This document shows positions 35,178 through 43,649 of a stretch of 64,000 nucleotides of DNA, piece by piece; position 1 is the first letter of the stretch, and the number at the start of each line of letters is the position of its first letter. The translations under genes were made by a program, and so were the position numbers. The DNA is taken from assembly GCA_964344935.1 (NCBI GenBank), contig CAYFPL010000003.1:186001-250000 (forward strand). Reading direction: 5' to 3'. The notes under the pieces were generated by a model that saw only the letters and a program-made list of their open reading frames with translations, made no database searches and had not been told where the DNA came from. The DNA is from GCA-2731375 sp964344935. GTDB taxonomy: Bacteria; Pseudomonadota; Alphaproteobacteria; GCA-2731375.

Positions 35178-36008
35178 ATGACGCTCAGCCAAGGCCAGGT
35201 GGATCAATTCAAGCAGGACGGCTATGTCTTTCCCCTGGATATCCTGACGGAAGCGGAGGTGCAGGACCTGCGCGCTCGGCTGGAGGCCTTCGAAGCCAGC
35301 CAGGGCGGCAAGCTGGAGCCCAGCCAGCGGGCGAAATCGCATCTGATCTTCAAATGGCTGGACGATCTGATCCGCGACCCCCGCATCCTGGATCCCATTG
35401 AACAACTGATCGGCCCGGATATCCTGTGCTGGAACACAATCTTCTGGATCAAGGATATCGGCTCGGAAAGTTTCGTAAGCTGGCACCAGGACACCCGCTA
35501 TTGGGGCCTCTCCAGCCATGACGTGGTCACTGCCTGGCTGGCGCTGTCGCCGGCCAGCATTGAAAGCGGTTGCATGCGGGTCCTGCCCGGCACCCATGTT
35601 GGCGATGTGCTGCCCCACGAGGACCGCTATGACGATGACAACATGCTGACCCGGGGGCAGGAAATCTCGGAAGGCGTGGACGAGGACAAAGCCGTCTTTA
35701 TGCCGCTCCAGCCGGGGCAGATGTCATTCCACAATTACCGCCTGGCCCATGCCTCTGGGCCCAACCGGGCGCCGGACCGGCGCATCGGCATCTCCATGCA
35801 TTTCATGCCGCCTGATACCAAACAGATCGTCGGCGAATGGGATACAGCCGCCCTGGTCCGGGGCGAGGACCGCTTTGGCCACTTTGCCCCGACGCCGGTG
35901 CCGGCGCGCGACTTCGACCCGGACACAATGGCTTTCCAGGCCCGCGCCGCCCAGGCCCAGGCCGAGGTGCTGTACACGGGCGCCGCCGTCAACACGGCGA
36001 AATTGTAG
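35178..36008 (+). CDS. Phytanoyl-CoA dioxygenase (PhyH) family protein
   Basis: A 276-aa Fe(II)/2-oxoglutarate-dependent oxygenase. The facial triad is visible as H103xD105 in SWHQDTRYWG and a distal His (H191) in HASGPNRAPDRR, where an Arg for 2-oxoglutarate also lies. GCMRVLPGTH is the usual PhyH segment between them. Substrate is unknown; bacterial relatives hydroxylate small molecules such as ectoine-like compounds or natural-product intermediates. It starts 82 nt after the aminotransferase and ends 5 nt before the deacetylase start. Confidence 0.92.
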   Translation: MTLSQGQVDQFKQDGYVFPLDILTEAEVQDLRARLEAFEASQGGKLEPSQRAKSHLIFKWLDDLIRDPRILDPIEQLIGPDILCWNTIFWIKDIGSESFVSWHQDTRYWGLSSHDVVTAWLALSPASIESGCMRVLPGTHVGDVLPHEDRYDDDNMLTRGQEISEGVDEDKAVFMPLQPGQMSFHNYRLAHASGPNRAPDRRIGISMHFMPPDTKQIVGEWDTAALVRGEDRFGHFAPTPVPARDFDPDTMAFQARAAQAQAEVLYTGAAVNTAKL

Positions 36009-36013
36009 CCGCC

Positions 36014-36871
36014 GTGGCGAAGTGGAACCTGCCGGGTGAAGCCCGGATCGCCCTCTCCATCGTAGTCAACGTGGAGGAAGGCTCGGAAATGAATATCACC
36101 GAAGGCGACCGCGGCCCGGAGGTGGTGGACGAACTGGGCGTGGCCCTACACAAGCCCGTTCGCAACTATGCCAATGAAAGTAACTATCAATACGGACTGA
36201 AGGCCGGGGCACCGCGGATCATGCGGCTGTTGGATCAGTATGGCATCCAGGCCACCTTCACCGCCGCCGCCCAGGCCCTGGAAAAGGCCCCCGAACTAAC
36301 CCAAGCCATTGTCGACGGCGGGCACGAAGTATGCAGCCATGGTTGGCGATGGGTACATCAGTTCCACATGAACGAGGAGCAGGAACGAGATTTCATCCGC
36401 AAGGCTGTTCAGTCCATCACCGAGACCACGGGGCAGCGGCCTGCGGGCTGGCTGTCCCGCTATCTGTTGACGGATAATACCAGGCGCCTCTTGGTGGAGG
36501 AGGGCTTCACCTATCACATGGATGACTTTTCCGGCGACCGCCCGTTCTGGGATACCTCGTTCGAAAAGCCGATTTTGATTCTGCCCTACGCCGTGGATTC
36601 GAACGATATGAAGATGTGGACGGCGCCGTCCCTGACACCGGCGGATTGGCTGCAATATGCCATCGACACCTTCGATTGGCTGTATGACGAGGGCCGGGAC
36701 GACCCACAGATGATGTCGTTCGGCCTGCATTTGCGCATCATCGGGCGGCCCGGGCGCATCGGCTATCTAGAGAAGTTTTTGCAATACGTTACCTCCAAAC
36801 CGGATGTCTGGATCGCCACCCGCCAGGCCATCGCCGAAAGCTGGATGGCGCAGAACCTAGTCCCAGAATGA
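36014..36871 (+). CDS. Polysaccharide deacetylase family protein (PuuE-like)
   Basis: A 285-aa NodB-fold hydrolase. VNVEEGSEMN resembles the VNYEEG motif of PuuE-type allantoinases and related deacetylases, and SHGWRWVHQFHM carries the downstream metal/His motif. DNTRRLLVEEGFTY is also typical. It probably hydrolyses a cyclic or linear amide and not cell-wall polysaccharide (inference); no signal peptide is seen. The GTG at 36014 is chosen since it stands 5 nt after the PhyH stop and gives the family length; a longer frame from 35837 runs inside PhyH. It overlaps the GAF gene by 4 nt. Confidence 0.85.
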   Translation: MAKWNLPGEARIALSIVVNVEEGSEMNITEGDRGPEVVDELGVALHKPVRNYANESNYQYGLKAGAPRIMRLLDQYGIQATFTAAAQALEKAPELTQAIVDGGHEVCSHGWRWVHQFHMNEEQERDFIRKAVQSITETTGQRPAGWLSRYLLTDNTRRLLVEEGFTYHMDDFSGDRPFWDTSFEKPILILPYAVDSNDMKMWTAPSLTPADWLQYAIDTFDWLYDEGRDDPQMMSFGLHLRIIGRPGRIGYLEKFLQYVTSKPDVWIATRQAIAESWMAQNLVPE

Positions 36872-37464
36872 CTGAGGTCGTCCCCTGTTCCTTGACCGAG
36901 TCGCCGTGGGACGAGATCGCCCGGGCAACACAGGCCGCATCGAATGCCGGTGGACCGGAAGAGGCGGTCAGGGCCTTCGTCCATTGCGCCCTGCGCGTCA
37001 CCGGCGATATCGCCGCTCATGAACACCCCGGTGCACTGAAGCCAGGCGAGAGGCATTTTCATGTCGGCGGCGCCTTTATGGTTAGCCCGGACGAAACCTC
37101 CCATTTCCTGATCGCCGAATGGGGCTTCCCGGCGGAACAGCACCGCCTGGCCTATCCCTTGGATACGGGCCATCCCGGCTGGGTGTGGAAGAACCAACAG
37201 GCATTAATCCTGGAGAATACAGACGAGCACCCGACCTTCACGCAAATCCTCAAGACCGCGCGTATGGGTTCGGCGATCTATGCGCCCATGTTCTGGCAGG
37301 ACAGGTTCATGGGCCACATGATCTGCGCTGCTCAGGCCCGAAACACCTACCAACCGGCCGACCTGGGGCGCCTGCAGATCCTGGCGGCCGTAGCGACGGG
37401 ACTTTACATGGCGAAGGACGGACCAACGTTCCTGGAGACCATATGGAAGGAGAGGATGCCGTGA
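36868..37464 (+). CDS. GAF-domain protein
   Basis: A 198-aa protein with one GAF-like domain in its second half: WGFPAEQHRLAYPLDTGHPGWVW, then IYAPMFWQDRFMGHMICAAQ and ADLGRLQILAAVATG, the usual closing helix. There is no output domain. GAF modules bind small ligands, so it may sense the substrate of the neighbouring enzymes (inference). Its ATGA overlap with the deacetylase and GTGA overlap with the next gene show tight translational coupling. Confidence 0.8.
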   Translation: MTEVVPCSLTESPWDEIARATQAASNAGGPEEAVRAFVHCALRVTGDIAAHEHPGALKPGERHFHVGGAFMVSPDETSHFLIAEWGFPAEQHRLAYPLDTGHPGWVWKNQQALILENTDEHPTFTQILKTARMGSAIYAPMFWQDRFMGHMICAAQARNTYQPADLGRLQILAAVATGLYMAKDGPTFLETIWKERMP

Positions 37465-38279
37465 ACAAGGAGAACTGGGTAACGGGCGGCGGCGGTGCAA
37501 AAATCTGGACCGGGGAATGGGGCAATCCGGATGGCCGGCCGATCCTGCTGATCCACGGTTTCATGCAGAGCCATCTGTCCTGGCAGGCTCAAATAGACAG
37601 CGGACTGGCAGATGAATTCCGCCTGATTGCCGTCGATAATCGCGGCCATGGCCTCTCGGACAAGCCGGAAGACGCATCTGCCTATCAGGACGGCACCAAT
37701 TGGGCCGATGATATCGCCGGCGTGATCAGAGAGTTGAGGCTTGAGAAGCCGGTGTTGGCGGGCTGGTCCTATGGCGGCTTGATCATGCTGGACTATTGCC
37801 AGCGTTATGGCTGCGAGGAGATCGGCGGCATCAACTTTGTCGCCGCCGCCGTCCGCCGCATCACAGAGCCGGATGCCCCGCCGCTGCCCGAATTCAGGGT
37901 CAATCTACTCTCTGACGACCTGGCGAAACGGATCGACGGCACCCGCGTCTTCTTGCGGGCTTGCACAGCGGACGAAGTGGACCGGGATACCTTCGAGACC
38001 TGGCTGGCCTTCAACATGTTGACGCCGGCCTATGTACGTCAGGCCATGTTCGGCCGGGAACTGGATTTCGATGCGGTTCTGAAATCTCTCTCCGTTCCGG
38101 TTCTGGTCAGCTATTGCACCGCCGATGCCCTGGTGCCCGTGGAGATGGGTGAACATGCCATGGCCTTGATCCCGGGGGCGGAGGCTTCAGTCTATGAGGG
38201 GATCGGGCATGCCCCGTTTTTCGAGGACAGCGCCCGTTTCAATACAGAGCTGGCCGCATTCGCCCGACGCTGCGGTTGA
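37461..38279 (+). CDS. Alpha/beta hydrolase
   Basis: A 272-aa alpha/beta hydrolase. LLIHGFMQSHLSW forms the oxyanion strand, the nucleophile elbow is GWSYGG, the acid is expected in SYCTADALVPVEMG and the catalytic His in GIGHAPFFED. The GTG at 37461 overlaps the GAF stop (GTGA) and has AGGAGAGGA upstream; an ATG at 37443 in frame would put that site inside the gene. Substrate is unknown. It ends the tightly packed set PhyH-deacetylase-GAF-hydrolase. Confidence 0.9.
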   Translation: MNKENWVTGGGGAKIWTGEWGNPDGRPILLIHGFMQSHLSWQAQIDSGLADEFRLIAVDNRGHGLSDKPEDASAYQDGTNWADDIAGVIRELRLEKPVLAGWSYGGLIMLDYCQRYGCEEIGGINFVAAAVRRITEPDAPPLPEFRVNLLSDDLAKRIDGTRVFLRACTADEVDRDTFETWLAFNMLTPAYVRQAMFGRELDFDAVLKSLSVPVLVSYCTADALVPVEMGEHAMALIPGAEASVYEGIGHAPFFEDSARFNTELAAFARRCG

Positions 38280-38336
38280 CCGCTTCGTCGCGACATGATG
38301 CATTAGCAGCAACAGATCACGGGAAGGAACGCACAG

Positions 38337-39452
38337 ATGCATGTCGGCATGACCACATTTTTCCAGAACCTCACGGGCACCCATACGGACCGGGAGGTTT
38401 ATCAGCATGAACTCTCCATGGCGGATATGGCCGAACCCTTGGGTTTCGAGAGCATCTGGACGGCGGAGCATCATTTCGACAATTACACCATGTGCCCCAA
38501 TCCGCTGCAGTTTCTCACCTATATGGCGGGTCGGACGGAACGGGCGCTGCTGGGCACCATGGTCATGGTGCTGCCCTGGCATGACCCAGTGCGCATCGCA
38601 GAAGAGGTCGCGGTGCTGGACCATGTTTCCAACGGCCGCTCGATCCTGGGCGTAGGCCGGGGCCTCGGCCGCATCGAATTCGAGGGCTTCCGCGTCAACA
38701 TGGGGGAAAGCCGGGAACGCTTCGTGGAGTATACCGAGGCCCTGATCCAGGGCCTGGAAACCGGTCATATCGAATATGACGGCAAGTTCTACAAACAACC
38801 CAAGATCGGCGTGCGGCCATTTCCTTTCACATCCTTCAAGGGGCGGTTCTATGCCTCCGCCGTTTCGCCCGAATCCTCCCGCATCATGGCCCGTCTCGGC
38901 ATCGGTATCATGATCATTGCCCAGAAACCCTGGGACAAGACCATGGAGGAGTTGGAGAACTACCGGGAGATCTATCGGGAAATGAACGACGGCGAGGAGG
39001 CGCCGCAGCCCCTGATGGTGGTCTTCAACTGCTGCCACGAGGATGAGAGCATCGCCCAGGAGATGCATGTGAAATACACCCGCCGCTACAGCTTGTCCGC
39101 GTTGGAGCATTACGAGTTCAATAACGAGGGTCTGGCCGATATCAAGGGCTATGAGTATTACGGCGGCCTATCGAAGAACATCAACAAGCACGGTATCGAC
39201 AGCTTTGTGAATTTCCTTGCCGACCTGCAGGTCTGGGGCACCCCGGACCAGGTCTATGACCGCATGCGGGACTATCAGGAGAAGACCAACTGCGCCGGTT
39301 TCATCAATGGCTTCAGTTTCGGCGGCATGCCGCATGAATTGTCCAAGACCTCCATGCGCACTTTTGCCGAGAAGGTGATGCCCCGTCTCAAGGCCTTGGA
39401 CGTGGGCTCGGACATCGGCGGCGGCCGGCCCCTGACCATCGCGGCGGAGTAG
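38337..39452 (+). CDS. LLM-class flavin-dependent oxidoreductase
   Basis: A 371-aa luciferase-like monooxygenase (bacterial luciferase superfamily). It begins with strand-helix sequence MHVGMTTFFQNL; GFESIWTAEHHFDNY, LPWHDPVRIAEEVAVLDHVS and GRSILGVGRG are conserved blocks of the family. It uses FMN or F420 supplied by a reductase. WGTPDQVYDRM near the end is also typical. GGAAGGAACGC lies upstream of the ATG. It is 57 nt after the hydrolase, same strand, and converges with the next gene 17 nt away. Confidence 0.92.
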   Translation: MHVGMTTFFQNLTGTHTDREVYQHELSMADMAEPLGFESIWTAEHHFDNYTMCPNPLQFLTYMAGRTERALLGTMVMVLPWHDPVRIAEEVAVLDHVSNGRSILGVGRGLGRIEFEGFRVNMGESRERFVEYTEALIQGLETGHIEYDGKFYKQPKIGVRPFPFTSFKGRFYASAVSPESSRIMARLGIGIMIIAQKPWDKTMEELENYREIYREMNDGEEAPQPLMVVFNCCHEDESIAQEMHVKYTRRYSLSALEHYEFNNEGLADIKGYEYYGGLSKNINKHGIDSFVNFLADLQVWGTPDQVYDRMRDYQEKTNCAGFINGFSFGGMPHELSKTSMRTFAEKVMPRLKALDVGSDIGGGRPLTIAAE

Positions 39453-39469
39453 TCCAAGGGCGCCGGGTT

Positions 39470-40273
39470 TTAGCGCGGCAAAAGGCTATTTTTCTTCAAG
39501 AAAGCCTTTAGATGGCGCGTTGCCGCCTGGGCGGCCGCTTCGCTGTATCCCGGTTGCCGGCTGGGCCAGTAGTTGTGACCGCCGCCTTGCAGCAGATGAA
39601 AGGCGAAACCCTCGGCATCGTCCAGCTTAGCGGCATACTCGATGCAGCGCTTCGCTGGTGTTTCAGGATCGTCCGTGCCCAACATGACCAACAGTGGTAT
39701 GGCCGGCGGACGAGGCTTGGCGGGGCAGGCCGGGTGGGGTGCAAGGGCAACGGCGGCCCGGAATCGATCCTTGGTGCCCTTTCCATAAGAAACCGCGTCA
39801 ATGACTGCGCCGCCGCCACGTGAATGCCCCCACAACAGCATTGGTACAGGAATTACGTTGGGTACGGCGGCCAGGGTCTTTGCCGCGCCATGGGCGTAGT
39901 TGCCAAGGTCGGCGAAACTGAATTGATAGATTTCGGTGCCATCCGCTTCTCGGGCCGGAACCGGGATTACCATCAAGGTAGCAAACCCCCAGCCAAGAAG
40001 CTGTTCAACCGCCAAGCCGTAGCAGCCGGGCACCTGCGGACCCCGCGCGCCTGGCAATAGCACGGCCGGGCGGAAGGGGCCCCGGCCCTTCGGCATATCC
40101 AATAGGCCCTTGAGCCGAACCTTTTTGCCATAGGCCATCTCCGCTGCAAACTCGATGATCTCTGTATGGCCATCGACGACCCTGCGGCACTGGTTGACAT
40201 CAGATATTTGCGCAGCGGCGGTGGTCGAGATAAGAGCGATGCAGATACCGGCGATGACGCGGTTCAACAACAT
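39470..40273 (-). CDS. Exported alpha/beta (dienelactone-like) hydrolase
   Basis: A 267-aa hydrolase with an N-terminal signal peptide (MLLNRVIAGICIALISTTAAAQ). The lipase-type elbow is GHSRGGG, the acid lies in LGTDDPETP and the His in GGGHNYWPS. The fold resembles dienelactone hydrolases, with LLPGARG at the oxyanion position. Export suggests action on an extracellular or periplasmic ester. It is convergent with the LLM gene and preceded by an intergenic repeat element. Confidence 0.85.
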   Translation of the reverse strand: MLLNRVIAGICIALISTTAAAQISDVNQCRRVVDGHTEIIEFAAEMAYGKKVRLKGLLDMPKGRGPFRPAVLLPGARGPQVPGCYGLAVEQLLGWGFATLMVIPVPAREADGTEIYQFSFADLGNYAHGAAKTLAAVPNVIPVPMLLWGHSRGGGAVIDAVSYGKGTKDRFRAAVALAPHPACPAKPRPPAIPLLVMLGTDDPETPAKRCIEYAAKLDDAEGFAFHLLQGGGHNYWPSRQPGYSEAAAQAATRHLKAFLKKNSLLPR

Positions 40274-40326
40274 GGCGATTAATCCGGAAAGGAAATAATT
40301 CGTCTCGTCCCTCAGTTTGAAAGATT

Positions 40327-40410
40327 GTCACTCCCGCGAAGGCGGGAGTCCAGGGCCCCAGGCAATGTCGTCGGATGGAACATCTGGATGCCCGCCTCCG
40401 CGGGCATGAC
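40327..40410. repeat. Dispersed REP-like inverted repeat element
   Basis: Two hairpins in inverted arrangement: CTCCCGC-GAAG-GCGGGAG (40331-40348) and TGCCCGC-CTCC-GCGGGCA (40389-40406), bounded by GTCA and TGAC. The GTCAxTCCCGCGAAxGCGGGA...CCAG form is a widespread proteobacterial intergenic repeat. Both hairpins could also terminate the neighbouring transcripts. Confidence 0.8.
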
Positions 40411-40416
40411 AACAAA

Positions 40417-41505
40417 TCAAAGCTGGTCAATGATGTCGAGCAGGGCGTTGGTGTGCGCTTTGAAGCCGTGCGGGCCGCCGAATTCGCTCGGTTGGGTCCG
40501 TTTTGAACGGAATCCTTCCCCGACGGCATCCTCGATAACCCGCGCCGCCGTTTGAAGATTGTCGTTGCCGTGACGGTTGCCGAGCCAGTCCAGCATCATG
40601 GCGGCGGAGAGATACATCGCCGTAGGATTGGCCTTGTCCTGGCCGACGATGTCCGGGGCGCTGCCGTGGGCAGGCTGGAAGAGGGCATGTTCCTCTCCGA
40701 TTTCGGCACAGGGCGCCATGCCCATGCCGCCCACCAGGCCGCCGCCCAGGTCCGAGAGGATATCAGCGAACATGTTCTCCATAACCAAAACATCGAAATC
40801 CCAGGGCCGCTGCACCAGATATAACGCCTGGGCGTCGACATAGTTGTGGCCGGCGTCAATGTCGGGGTGAAGGGCGGCGCGCTCGTCGAACACCTTGCGG
40901 AAAAAGGCGTAGGTTCGCAGCACATTGGCCTTGTCCACGCAGATGACCTGGCCTTTACTGCCCCGTGCCTTGCGCCGGCGCGCTAGGTCAAAAGCGAAAT
41001 CGCATAATTTCTCGGTCGTCGCCCTGGTGATCTGTAGGGTGTCGCGGGCAACCTGGTCGTCGACCACCGTTCCTTCGTGGCGCAAGGCAAAAAGCCCTTC
41101 GGTAGATTCGCGCAGCACGATGAAATCAATCACGGCGGCGCGTTCATCGGCCAGTGTGATGGGCGTGTTCGGGTAGGCTTTGACCGGCCGCACCCCGGCA
41201 AAAAGCTGATAGGCATCGCGCAGTTTCAAATGGGGCGACACCTCGGTGCCATCAGGCAGGCGCACTTCCGGCAGGCCCATGGCGCCGAGCAGGATCGCAT
41301 CGGCGGCGCCGGCGGCGTTGAAATCCTCGTCGCTGATATCCATACCGGTTTCCCGGTAGTAGGCGGCGCCCGCAGAGAGGTGGGCATAACTTAAGGCAAA
41401 GCCGCCAACCTTGGATTGAACCTTGTCAAGCAACGCCAGGCAGCCGTCCATGATTTCCACGCCGATGCCGTCGCCGGGCAATACAGCGATTTCCAACTTA
41501 TCCAT
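40417..41505 (-). CDS. Isopropylmalate/tartrate dehydrogenase-type beta-decarboxylase
   Basis: A 362-aa member of the isocitrate/isopropylmalate/tartrate dehydrogenase family: VLPGDGIGVEIMDG at the N-terminus, VLRESTEGLF, KANVLRTYAFFRKV, the Mg-binding NMFADILSDLGGGLVGG, and FQPAHGSAPDIVGQDKANP. It oxidises and decarboxylates a 2-hydroxy acid with NAD(P). No leuC/leuD genes are near and it is under a GntR-type operator, so a sugar-acid or tartrate/malate-like substrate is more likely than leucine synthesis (inference). It follows the GntR and Gfo/Idh genes on the same strand. Confidence 0.88.
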   Translation of the reverse strand: MDKLEIAVLPGDGIGVEIMDGCLALLDKVQSKVGGFALSYAHLSAGAAYYRETGMDISDEDFNAAGAADAILLGAMGLPEVRLPDGTEVSPHLKLRDAYQLFAGVRPVKAYPNTPITLADERAAVIDFIVLRESTEGLFALRHEGTVVDDQVARDTLQITRATTEKLCDFAFDLARRRKARGSKGQVICVDKANVLRTYAFFRKVFDERAALHPDIDAGHNYVDAQALYLVQRPWDFDVLVMENMFADILSDLGGGLVGGMGMAPCAEIGEEHALFQPAHGSAPDIVGQDKANPTAMYLSAAMMLDWLGNRHGNDNLQTAARVIEDAVGEGFRSKRTQPSEFGGPHGFKAHTNALLDIIDQL

Positions 41506-41530
41506 GTGGCTTCCTTTGATAGTTGGGATA

Positions 41531-41546
41531 TTAATTAATCAATTAA
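41531..41546. promoter_or_regulatory. GntR operator candidate A
   Basis: TTAATTAATCAATTAA is an inverted repeat TTAATT-N4-AATTAA, 26 nt upstream of the dehydrogenase start. It matches site B at 43381-43396 in arm sequence, spacing and position relative to a gene start, and the GntR gene lies between the two. Confidence 0.65.
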
Positions 41547-41601
41547 ATGATTCCTTATTTCTATGCAACGTGAATAACCGCACGGCGTGGCATTCGATGG
41601 T

Positions 41602-42267
41602 TCAGACCTGCTTCAGGCCGATTTGCTCTAGCAGGCCGACCAGCATGCCGCCGGCCTCGGTGCGGTGCTTCTTATGGATGGCCCAAGCGGTTTCCGGATC
41701 ACGCCGCCGAATGGCATCGACGACGGCGCCGTGGGCGGCATTCGAGTCCACTGGCTTGGGCCGAAGTTTCAAGGTCAAGGCTGCGGCGCGCCAGGTTTGT
41801 TCCAGAAGCGTATCAACCGTCGCTGCCAGGCGCCGGTTGCCGCAATAGGCGACCAGCAGGCCGTGGAAGCGCCGGTCGGCCAGATGCCAGGCGTCCAGGT
41901 CGTCGGCCGCCAGGGCCCGGTCCATATCGGTGACGGCCTGGTCCAAGGCGGCGATATCCCTATCATCCAGGCCGGCCGCGGCAACGGATTCGACGGCGCT
42001 GGCCTCCAGCACGGCCAGCATCTGATAGATTTCGCGCATATCATCCGGAGATATGGGCCTAACACGCATGCCATGCCGGGGCGTAAGTTCCACCAGCCCA
42101 TCGCTTTTCAGGCGCACCAGGGCCTCCCGCACAGGTGTCCGGCTCATCCCCAGCATGTCGGATACTTGCTTCTCGGTCCCCTGATAGCCTGCCGGCAGTT
42201 CGTTTTCCAGAATGCGGCGTTTTATTTCGCGGTAGGCGATCTCGGGATAGGCGGGTTTGCGGCTCAT
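41602..42267 (-). CDS. GntR family regulator, FCD (FadR) type
   Basis: A 221-aa regulator. The winged helix has EKQVSDMLGMSRTPVREALVRLKSDGLVEL, the classic GntR recognition region, followed by an all-helical FCD ligand domain (from about residue 80) with DxxFH-type metal residues in LADRRFHGLLV. The ATG at 42267 (MSRKPAYP) is preferred over a TTG at 42288 that overlaps the upstream gene; ribosome-site evidence is weak for both. It sits in a unit Gfo/Idh-GntR-dehydrogenase and probably binds the two TTARTT-N4-AATTAA sites. Confidence 0.88.
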   Translation of the reverse strand: MSRKPAYPEIAYREIKRRILENELPAGYQGTEKQVSDMLGMSRTPVREALVRLKSDGLVELTPRHGMRVRPISPDDMREIYQMLAVLEASAVESVAAAGLDDRDIAALDQAVTDMDRALAADDLDAWHLADRRFHGLLVAYCGNRRLAATVDTLLEQTWRAAALTLKLRPKPVDSNAAHGAVVDAIRRRDPETAWAIHKKHRTEAGGMLVGLLEQIGLKQV

Positions 42268-42284
42268 GACGGGTTCAGTGGCGC

Positions 42285-43316
42285 TCAATCCATCTCGACC
42301 CGCGCGCCCGTCTCGTGGGAGCGGTAGACGGCCTCTTCGATGCGCAGGTTCTCGAGATAATCGGCGGCGGCATTGACCAACGGGCCGCCATTCTGCAAAT
42401 GGTCCAGAACGTGCTTTTGCAACTGATAGACGCTGTCGCCCGCGAAACCGGCGTGCTGCCAGTCATAGGCAACCTCGAGTTCATGGTTTTCGCCGAAGGC
42501 CCTGGTGAAGATCTGACCGTCACCGTTCAGCCGAATGCAACCGCCGGAACCTTCGATCAGCATGTCTCCCATAGTCAGACGCCGGTTCTCGGCCACGTGG
42601 TCGGACAGCCGATTGCCATCGAACAGACCCCGCGCACCCGCCGCGAAATGAAAAATGATCAGGCCCGCATCCTCGCCGGCAATATGCGGGTTGAGCCGGG
42701 CCAAATCGGCGCTCACGCTAGCTACGGGGCCGAGGAGATAACGGAAGACATCAATCAAATGGATCGCTGTTTCATGTACCAGAAAGCGTTCCATTTTCTG
42801 AAAATAGGGCTGTCGCGAAAGGTAGGCTTCCCGACCCTGGCCATCGCCGGGCCGCAAGCGGAAGCTGACTTGATACGGTTCGCCGATGGTGCCGTCGTCC
42901 ATCAAGGCCTTAACCTTTCGATACCACGGCTGAAAGCGGAAATTCTCGTGCACCGCAATCAGCGTATCGGCTTCGCGGGCGAGTTCCACTGCTGCCTCTG
43001 CTTCCGCCAGGGACCGGGTGAAGGGTTTCTGGCAGATCAGCGGGGTGCGGCGGTGAACGGCGGCGTTGATCAAAGCGAATTGGCTCTGCGGCGGCACGAT
43101 GAGATCCACCAGTTCGGGCTTAACCGCGTCCAGCATCTCTTCGAAATCTTCAAATGCGCGGCAGCCGGGGAAGCTGTTCGCCGTGGCTTCGGCCCCCTCC
43201 CGATCCAGTGAACAGACACCCGCAAGATCCACTTCCAGGCGCCGCCAGGCGTCATAGTGGAATTGACTAAAATAGCCCGTGCCCACGGCGGCGATACGGA
43301 TCGGCGGTGTGGTCAT
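42285..43316 (-). CDS. Gfo/Idh/MocA family oxidoreductase
   Basis: A 343-aa NAD(P)-dependent sugar or polyol dehydrogenase. The Rossmann part begins IAAVGTGYFSQFHYDAW. The usual EKP motif is CQKPFTRSLAEAE here, with the catalytic Lys kept but Glu replaced by Gln. The C-terminal half is the usual beta-sheet dimer domain. A related oxidoreductase, a beta-decarboxylating dehydrogenase and a FadR-type regulator together suggest oxidation of a sugar or sugar acid (inference). Operator candidate B lies 65 nt upstream. Confidence 0.88.
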   Translation of the reverse strand: MTTPPIRIAAVGTGYFSQFHYDAWRRLEVDLAGVCSLDREGAEATANSFPGCRAFEDFEEMLDAVKPELVDLIVPPQSQFALINAAVHRRTPLICQKPFTRSLAEAEAAVELAREADTLIAVHENFRFQPWYRKVKALMDDGTIGEPYQVSFRLRPGDGQGREAYLSRQPYFQKMERFLVHETAIHLIDVFRYLLGPVASVSADLARLNPHIAGEDAGLIIFHFAAGARGLFDGNRLSDHVAENRRLTMGDMLIEGSGGCIRLNGDGQIFTRAFGENHELEVAYDWQHAGFAGDSVYQLQKHVLDHLQNGGPLVNAAADYLENLRIEEAVYRSHETGARVEMD

Positions 43317-43597
43317 GCCGTCTTGATGCCTCCTGCTTCCATTGCGCCTTAAAAAGGGAAATGCGGCAAAAATACTCTCATTAGTTATCTAATTAATTAT
43401 AGCGGAACAAGGCCGGAATTTGTTCCTGGCCCTGAGGGCCGGGCGAGGGTGCCTTACAAGAACAGCCATCCACGCTGTCGTACTGGTTGAGCGGGTTATT
43501 TCGGATGTACGTTTTTCCAGTGCGAATCAATTTTCGATCGTATATTTTATATTATTATCAAATGGTTAGAAGATAATATTGCACTAAAAGGAAAAGT
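43317..43597. other. Divergent AT-rich intergenic region
   Basis: The part near 43381 holds operator B. GAACAA/TTGTTC arms near 43404-43423 form a weak hairpin. From about 43530 the DNA turns AT-rich (TATATTTTATATTATTATC), probably the promoter of the Sel1/SPOR gene. No other gene is seen. Confidence 0.5.
43381..43396. promoter_or_regulatory. GntR operator candidate B
   Basis: TTAGTTATCTAATTAA fits TTARTT-N4-AATTAA with one arm mismatch and lies 65-80 nt upstream of the Gfo/Idh start. It pairs with site A at 41531-41546. Confidence 0.65.
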
Positions 43598-43645
43598 ATG
43601 CACTGTAATAATAAGCGATTCGTATGTGAATCGATGCGAGGATAA
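43598..43645 (+). CDS. Possible 15-codon leader ORF
   Basis: An ATG preceded by AAAAGGAAAAGT, a better ribosome site than that of the gene it precedes, opens MHCNNKRFVCESMRG followed by TAA. It ends 4 nt before the Sel1/SPOR ATG. It may be a translated leader affecting expression of the downstream gene, or chance. Confidence 0.3.
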   Translation: MHCNNKRFVCESMRG

Positions 43646-43649
43646 GCCG

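Noticed and set aside
37119..38279. 386-aa reading frame for the alpha/beta hydrolase
   Set aside because: The extra N-terminus runs inside the GAF gene; the GTG at 37461 with a strong ribosome site fits better.
40327..40410. Repeat element considered as an attachment site
   Set aside because: The sequence is the common proteobacterial GTCA/CCCGC hairpin pair; no integrase or boundary tRNA is present.
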